DNA from: Meandrina meandrites
Taxonomy: Eukaryota > Cnidaria > Anthozoa > Scleractinia > Meandrinidae
Assembly: GCA_963693305.1 (NCBI GenBank)
Contig: OY855905.1
Coordinates: forward strand, 29,780,937 to 29,844,936
DNA length: 64,000 bases
Direction of reading: 5' to 3'
Shown: one piece after another, positions 57,761-64,000 of the stretch
Position numbering within the stretch: the stretch's first letter is position 1
How the letters are laid out: every line of letters begins with the position of its first letter
Program-made: the position numbers and the translations under genes
Notes under the pieces: model-generated
What the model was told of the DNA's origin: nothing
What the model saw: the letters and a program-made list of their open reading frames with translations, nothing else
Database searches by the model: none

Positions 57761-60700
57761 CTGAACATTTCCAGAAGTAATCAACAGACTGTTTAAAAGA
57801 GTTGTCTACTGGTATTGAATTATTATTGGCGACTTGTATGTAATGATTCGAAATTCGGTAGGATAGCATCTCAGTTTCAGAAGACTACACAGTAAGCCTT
57901 TTCTTCGTAAATTAAGTTTTTCATGCTTACCTTGTTGTAAGTAGTCACATGTCACATTCTGAAACTCTCCAGAGGCTGATCCCGTTCTTGAAATCAAAAT
58001 AAAGTTGAACTAAAAATTAAAAATGCAATCGCCGTACTGCAAACTGGAACATTGTTCAAAATGACAATAAAGACGGATTCTGGACCATCTAGGATCCATT
58101 ATAAATTAGTGAAAGCAAATGAAAAAGCTCGCATCTAATTGGTCTTGACAGTTAAAAGGCTATTCAGAAGTTAGTTTAAAAACGAATTGAAAGTATCTAC
58201 AAGAAATGAAAGACCCTTTTGTCTGTAAAGTTAAAACCTTCTTAAGCATCACTCACTCGATCACTCATCCCCATCGCGCCGAATGGTTTTTGCTTCTTAA
58301 TTGCTTCGCGCAAAATTTCACTGATGAGTGGCATATGCAAATTAGTCAGAGTACTGATATGAAACAGAAGCGGTTGCACCTTATCACACAAATATTGTTT
58401 CTAAACAGTAAACTTCGCCTAAATTATAAGAAATGAAATTTATTCTAATATACACATCCAGTTTACGCGTCCGTAGTCAGGAGTTTGTCCCTACTTGCTC
58501 CTAGAGTGTAATGAAACAGTTGAAGTACTTTAATTCAGATTAGTGTAATCTTGGTAACTTGTTAGCAATGAAGCTTTTTTCGCGTGCATCTATAAATCTC
58601 CAAAAATAAATAGAGGGTTTATTTATATTACGAGCAATTGTACGGAACACAAATGTAAGAGATGCCAGTAATTTTCCAACGGAAAGGGAACCACGGGGAC
58701 CTGAACATAATGTAACTAATTTTGATTAAAAATGTTAAATCAACTAGAATAAATATGACATCTGATTTTACTTTCCAACGAAGAAGAACCGGTACGACAG
58801 TTTAACATACAGAGAATTTTGTAGCAGAACCGATAGTTGCTTAAGGTAAACGAAAAAATACTTTCGGTAGATTGTTATGTCTTTTTCCTTTTTCGGAACC
58901 GTTGCTAAGCAAAGTTGATAGTGGCACCAAAAACCGCGCTAAACGAAAACAGCGAAAGTAAACAGCTGTTTTCGGCTATCAAAGTCAAAAATTATCCATT
59001 CCCGATTATTTTCAAAGCTGCTGGCACAAATTTTGGCAAAAAATGTTCGTGTATAGTGAAATTGTTTTTGTACTTCGCAAACATACGTCTTCAGAAATTT
59101 TTATTTTAGTTTCATGTTGAGCTGGAATGGTGCAATTAATTGAAATCTGTAAAAGTATACCAGGGTGTATACACTTGGGCTTATTTGAATTTGTTCTTTT
59201 CTGTTTGTTTGCTTTTTTCCTTTCTTCATTTGCTTTTCAATGAAAAAAATCACCTCAATTCGGCAGATGTATGACGGTGAAAATTTCAAAATTCCATCAT
59301 GTGTCTTTAAAATCTACTATTTACTTCCTAATGGTACGGCCTGAAAACGTTCATAGCAATAAGAAAGACTCACTGTCCTTAAGCCATGCATTCTACCTAA
59401 CAAGACAACTTCTACTCAGTAATCTGTCTCAGATTTCACATTTTGCAATAAGTATCATTTCTTTCGAAACACTGTTACTAGCTCACAGTGAACTGGGTAT
59501 GTGGTATTCGTCTAATGCGGGAGCACTGGCAAGCTTTCCTCCAATTATCAAGTTATAATAAATTATCTACAAAATACTGTGTTGCTTTTAAGGTTTGATA
59601 TATTACATGGTAGTCAATAATAGTGTTTAGACGCTTACCTTCCTGTGTCCCAAAACACAAACAGGAATTCTAGAACCGTGAAAACTTCCCAGCCTTCACT
59701 TGATCGTTGCCGGATAGCTGCCTTGTAATTAGCATTTGCACCAACGCATTTATTTCAAACACCTGCCCGAGGTGCGAACAAATGAGTTTTCTTTTTCAAT
59801 TGACTTAATGAAAATTTTCGCTGTCAAGCCCAGCTATAGATAGGTTCTACAAACACTGTAAACATGTGTCAAGTTGACACATAAATGAGGAATATGACAA
59901 GTTCACACTGCGCACTACTGATTAATCAGGATCGACAGTGAAAGCACGAAACATCGAAGGTTCTAAAAAATGAACTACGTTTTTGTCATACGTTTCCAGA
60001 AAAGGCTCATAGAAAATAACAATTTGCCAAATTGAAAATGATTTAATGGTATCCAGCGAGGCTCTGTGAAGTCGAATTTTAGGAATAAACAATACCAGCA
60101 TTTATTCCGTTTTCATTAGGACGTAAAAGAAGAGTCAATATGATAAAGAAAAAAAGCTTAAAGACTTCTCCACCACCAAGAAATCAAGTAATTCTTTAGC
60201 AAGGTGTATTTGCATATGTACAAAATCCTAAAATTCAAGTCTTGTCCTAAATGTATTGTTAAGTGTAAAACGTATTTATTTGGTCTACTGCCAAACCTGA
60301 GGCAACTTATATCCTGATTTTGACAGCCTTTTACAATTCTAACAATAACGTGGTAATTTGAACATAGATTGAGGATACCCGCCGCGAGAAAAACAAACAA
60401 AACAAAAACTTTTTAAAACAAACATGCTCTTATCTGTTGAATATATTATGCCTTGTGCAAGATATAAGATTTAAAAATGCTATGTACCTTGAATGGAGTT
60501 CCGTGTGAAATCGTAATTGGTGGGATTTAGTGTCTTTAGTTTTGTTTAAAGCGACACAACCGTTATTAGAAAATTAATGATATAATTGGGGAAAACAATT
60601 TTTTTAACGAAACTGCAAAAACAGTATTTATTACAGCAGGACGCTCTTTCGGACTGTTAATCGATTACATTTAAGTGTAAAACCAGCGAGAAACATTTCA

Positions 60701-61654
60701 GTTCAACCTAAATGTTAATGTAAAACTCAGGCCAGCAGGCGATAGTCGAAAGATTATTAGAACTAAAGCAATCGGTAAAAAACACGTGAAAGAAAAACAA
60801 CCGAAAACATTTTGATGATTTAGCGAGGCCAAGATCACTTATTTAAAATAAAAAAGTACCTGTTTTAAATTTCTGACAAATAGATAAAGGGAACAAAAGC
60901 TTTTAAAAAGATACATTACCCTTGTGGCAAATCGCGCAGTGATATGAGGTAGTCCCACTAAGCCTGTAAGAAGCTTGTTTTCTGTTTCACTAATCTACAC
61001 ATCTTATATGTAGAGGGAGTAAATTATGCAAATTTTTGATACTCATTCGCCAAAACATGTTTATATTTGGTTTTGACAAATACTTACAGATCCACTTGAA
61101 ATCTCCTCGACAATTAATTACTTTTTTCCATCAAAAATACACTTCCTTTCCAAAATCATTCCAAGTCGTCGCGTACTTCCGCGCAAATCTCCACAAGTCC
61201 TAAGCGTCCGGAAGGCCGGACGGGTTAGACTATTAACTTAGCAGGTGCACATTTCACAAGTTTCCAAACAAATCAAGCCAAAAAGGTGATATAATGAAAT
61301 ATATCTTGACTAAGCCGGACGGAAAATAGTTCGCTGTCTCTTATATGGTGCACGGAATTCGCTGCTTGGTTTGTATACCATGACGTCGAGCAAAACATTT
61401 TTTCCTATTCGGCTCTCCCACTCGGTAAATAAGCTTATTACGTATTTGCGCGTGTACAAAATGAAAGAGGCATAACCTAGTGGAGAGCAGCGACATAAAG
61501 ATAAGTGCAAGCACAAAAAGAAAGCACAAAATCACTGTTTTTGTGAGCTGGAAAGTAGAGAATTAACTCGAAGGTAAATTAAATTACTGCAAAATAACCC
61601 AGTAATTTCTTTCTAAGCGTTAGCCCCAGAAAGGGAATCACCAGGGGCATACAA
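57761..61654. other. Intergenic DNA with no supported gene
   Basis: About 3.9 kb of AT-rich sequence. Frames such as 58206-58436 and 59271-59558 (+) show no domain, no splice partners and ordinary intergenic composition. The first part may contain the 5' UTR and promoter of GPCR B. Nothing else is seen. Confidence 0.45.
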
Positions 61655-61730
61655 GGCAGAGAAAAATTCTTGAAACTCAGTGGGATTCATGATTAAACCC
61701 CCGTTGCTCTATCGACTGAGCCACGAGGCC
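61655..61730 (-). repeat. tRNA-like relic
   Basis: On the minus strand, GGCCTCGTGGCTCAGTCGAT is followed by AGAGCAACGGGGGTT, giving a good acceptor start and D arm (A box). The anticodon arm is malformed, and only a decayed ATGAATCCCACTGAG remains of the T arm. A pseudogene or SINE head. Confidence 0.5.
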
Positions 61731-61856
61731 GGACAGAAGCAGGTCGTGGATATCACTTTAAATGGTGTGAATTCGTAGCAAGGCAGATGCAATGTTATAC
61801 CACGTTTTATGACCTCACTTGGTACTGCCGCGAAGCAAGCATTAGCGTGAGCATTA

Positions 61857-61900
61857 AAACAAACAAACAAACAAACAAACAAGCAAGCAAACAAACAACA
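61857..61900 (+). repeat. (AAAC)n microsatellite
   Basis: About ten ACAA/AAAC units with two AAGC variants. Confidence 0.9.
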
Positions 61901-62157
61901 AAATCACTTATTCCCCTTGTACTATTGCTTCATCCGGAATGGTTCCTAGTCAGGAACGTAAGAACTCCTGTGTCGGTTCGTTCTGCTTATGCTTATGTCG
62001 AAAACGACGCCCCTACAGGAGACGCCCCTTTTGGTCAAGGGGTCCAAAAGTGGGACTTCATATTCTTGCGTGTAGTCATTATCCAATCAGAAGCCGAGGA
62101 CAGTTTCCAGTTGACTTTGGATTGGACTAAATCTGCACGAAAGAATGTGAATAAATA

Positions 62158-62757
62158 AAGAGTCACACTTTTGGGCGCCTTGCTGTAAGTTATTTGCGCT
62201 TCCTGTACTTACAGCTTAGTTATATTTGTAATTTATAAAAATTATTACCGATTATCCTCTACTCATCGTAAACGATTGTGGACAAATACATCTCAACGGT
62301 ACTTTGTTGTTTAAGTGAATTTATTACAGTATTATGATCAATGTAAACATATTTTCAAAACATATATATAGTGTTTAACCGCTTTTCATATAAAATTATT
62401 TATTCCATTTCTTTCTCCCTTCAACGCTATTGACAAAAGTACTTTTGAAATTTTGTCTGTTCTTACAATATATACAACGACAGTTTATGGAACTAGCACA
62501 CATAAAAAGTTTCATAAGTTGTTACATAATTTATAGCACACTCAACAAAATAACTAGAATCGGATTGGTCGAGAGTAATACAATTAATCCAAAGTTTCTT
62601 TGTTTGTGGAATTTGCTATTATGTTTTTCTTCACATCTGTTTCATTTTCAGAAACGTCATTTGTAAACTTGCTGGGTTTTACTTTAGAATGTAAATTAGT
62701 TTTTTAAACGTGCTCACAATGCATGAAGACGCATGAAAACCCAGGCAGGGTTTTATC
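62158..62757. other. Intergenic DNA, nothing supported
   Basis: AT-rich sequence with one short frame (62430-62666, +) and no other signal. Confidence 0.5.
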
Positions 62758-63122
62758 TGAATGAAATCTGAAAGCTAGTACTCGCTTGGATAAGGAAGCT
62801 GCTCAACCTAGGGTACAATTCCTATAATAGCACCAGTGATTTTCGAAAGATCTTTAATATTGCCGCAAGCGTCAACAGAGAGGATTTGTAGAACTTTGAG
62901 GGGGGGGGGGGGGGGGGGATTATATCTGGAGGGTGGGTGGGTCTCATAATCGGATGTATGTTTTGGTTTTCAGGTAGATGGGCCTATAAGCCGGGGGGCT
63001 TATAGCCGGAAGTTTACGGTATTTGAGATATTTCGAAAAATCGCTGGTGCTATTACAGGAATTGTACTCGAGGTTGAGCAGCTTCCTTGACCACGCGAGT
63101 ACTAGCTTTCAGATTTCTTTCA
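62758..63122. mobile_element. MITE with ~95-bp terminal inverted repeats and a 19-G run
   Basis: The left arm (62758-62855) has GAAATCTGAAAGCTAGTACT, GGAAGCTGCTCAACCT and CAATTCCT...AATAGCACCAG. The right arm (about 63025-63122) is the same sequence inverted, at roughly 90 percent identity. The centre holds a run of 19 G (62900-62918) and an inverted CCTATAAGCC/GGCTTATAG pair. No transposase. Confidence 0.85.
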
Positions 63123-63295
63123 CATGTTAAACCTCTATTTACTCGCCGTGAGCCAACTATTTACTCACAAGAAATGTTTGGCACCTTACATTGAGTAACA
63201 ATTAATTTAGATGTCATGCTTCCATGCTACTTCCCCTAAAAAGAGAGTTCCGAAGGATAAACGTTAAATGTCAAAACAGCCATGTGTACTGCAAG

Positions 63296-64000
63296 TCATT
63301 TCCAATTCTTTCTTCCCCGATATCCTTCTTGCATCTTCTTCAAGTTATTTCTCCTTGTGGGATCAACTGCAGCCCTCTTTGGTGGTGAGCTGCCCTCTCT
63401 GTTGGCTCTTTCTCTAAGCGAACTAACGTCTGTTGTCACTGCATGTGCTTTTCGTTTGCGAGATCCTCCATGAGGATTCCACCTATCAAGATCACTTGTA
63501 GCTGATATTATCGGTGGACCCTGCACAGGAGGATACCGTTGTCTAACCAAATCAGCTGCTTTTTGAGCGCCTGGGTCTATTTCACCAAGGAGAGTACTAC
63601 TAGTTCTTCTTCGATCAAGCGGCTTGTTACCTTCCAAGGAGTTCGAGATCCGTGATGCTGCAGGCCGAGATGAAGAAGAAGAACTAGCTGCAGGCCCATG
63701 CGTTCTATACATTGCTGCATTTGGATGTGATGTATTTGACATGGATGGTCTCGGCGCTGCTGAAGAGAAGGAAGAGGACGCACATTGTGAGACTCTTGTG
63801 AGAACTCCAGAGTTTGATACCTTTGTTGCAGCTTTTTCAACTCTATTGAAAACCCCTTGGTTTAAGGGCCTGGTTACAGCTGTTTCGTTAGGTGACGTTC
63901 TAGTGTCAACTGGTGACCATTCAGTTTCAACTGGCGACCATTCACTTTCAACTGGCGACCATCCAGTTTCACCCGGCGACGCAGCAGCCTCAAACGCACT
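63296..64000 (-). CDS. 3' end of an unrecognised gene, partial (234 aa to stop)
   Basis: One frame is open from the right edge of the window to a stop at 63296. It is a hydrophilic, probably disordered C-terminal region. Three tandem WSPVE-type heptads (GWSPVES, EWSPVET, EWSPVDT) come first, then a Ser-run linker, and then basic clusters SRKRKAHA and SPPKRAAVDPTRR that resemble nuclear localisation signals. It ends GYRGRKNWK. There is no catalytic domain in the visible part, so no function can be given; a nuclear protein is an inference. The ATG at 63742 is internal: codons upstream continue in the same frame without a break to the window edge. Confidence 0.7.
   Translation of the reverse strand, partial: SAFEAAASPGETGWSPVESEWSPVETEWSPVDTRTSPNETAVTRPLNQGVFNRVEKAATKVSNSGVLTRVSQCASSSFSSAAPRPSMSNTSHPNAAMYRTHGPAASSSSSSRPAASRISNSLEGNKPLDRRRTSSTLLGEIDPGAQKAADLVRQRYPPVQGPPIISATSDLDRWNPHGGSRKRKAHAVTTDVSSLRERANREGSSPPKRAAVDPTRRNNLKKMQEGYRGRKNWK

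Noticed and set aside
1..64000. CRISPR arrays, bacterial operons, insertion sequences and riboswitches
   Set aside because: None present. Intron-split genes and other eukaryotic signals make these categories inapplicable.

Overview
This is eukaryotic nuclear DNA, most likely from an anthozoan cnidarian and quite possibly a stony coral. The evidence is an AT-rich sequence with intron-split genes, a CREB3L-type bZIP gene, two opsins and two rhodopsin-family orphan receptors, tRNA-derived repeats, and many short inverted-repeat transposons. The species assignment is an inference from gene content and was not searched.

Layout. At 1-8 kb lies the 3' part of a plus-strand gene rebuilt here from eight phase-compatible exons (719-7963). 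It includes two micro-exons, and intron 1 holds a 1.6-kb terminal-inverted-repeat element full of TAAGAT words. At 10.7-20.6 kb is a complete 11-exon CREB3L1/L2 (OASIS)-like ER-membrane transcription factor gene of 516 aa. From 21 to 26 kb no gene could be supported. At 26.2-27.2 kb is an intronless opsin (opsin A, +), with a foldback MITE ending about 80 bp before its ATG. From 27 to 43 kb is a repeat-dense stretch: a SINE, a 1.3-kb minisatellite of roughly 63-bp units, a 292-bp palindromic MITE, a 223-bp tandem duplication and others, plus a few unlinked exon candidates. At 43.3-45.2 kb is a two-exon orphan GPCR (GPCR A, +). At 46-48 kb are foldbacks and two abutting TTAA-flanked MITEs. At 49.3-50.3 kb is an intronless opsin (opsin B, -). 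At 51.25-52.19 kb is a tRNA-like repeat array with inverted halves, flanked by 13-bp direct repeats. At 52.2-52.8 kb is a LINE-like fragment, and at 53.7 kb an orphan terminal exon. At 55.1-56.8 kb is the paralogous two-exon GPCR B (-). At 57-63 kb are MITEs and featureless DNA. At 63.3-64 kb is the 3' exon of a further gene (-) that runs off the window.

How the genes relate. The notable unit is the 30-kb block opsin A (+), GPCR A (+), opsin B (-), GPCR B (-): two paralogous pairs that alternate. The opsins keep the retinal-binding lysine and a glutamate six residues before the ECL2 cysteine, so they are likely photosensitive. The GPCRs are orphans with ERW in place of DRY. The two opsins are mosaic: parts of TM4/ECL2 and TM6/TM7 are almost identical in DNA while TM1-3 is strongly diverged. 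This looks like gene conversion between inverted copies and is the most interesting signal in the window. No wholly new multi-gene system could be demonstrated from sequence alone.
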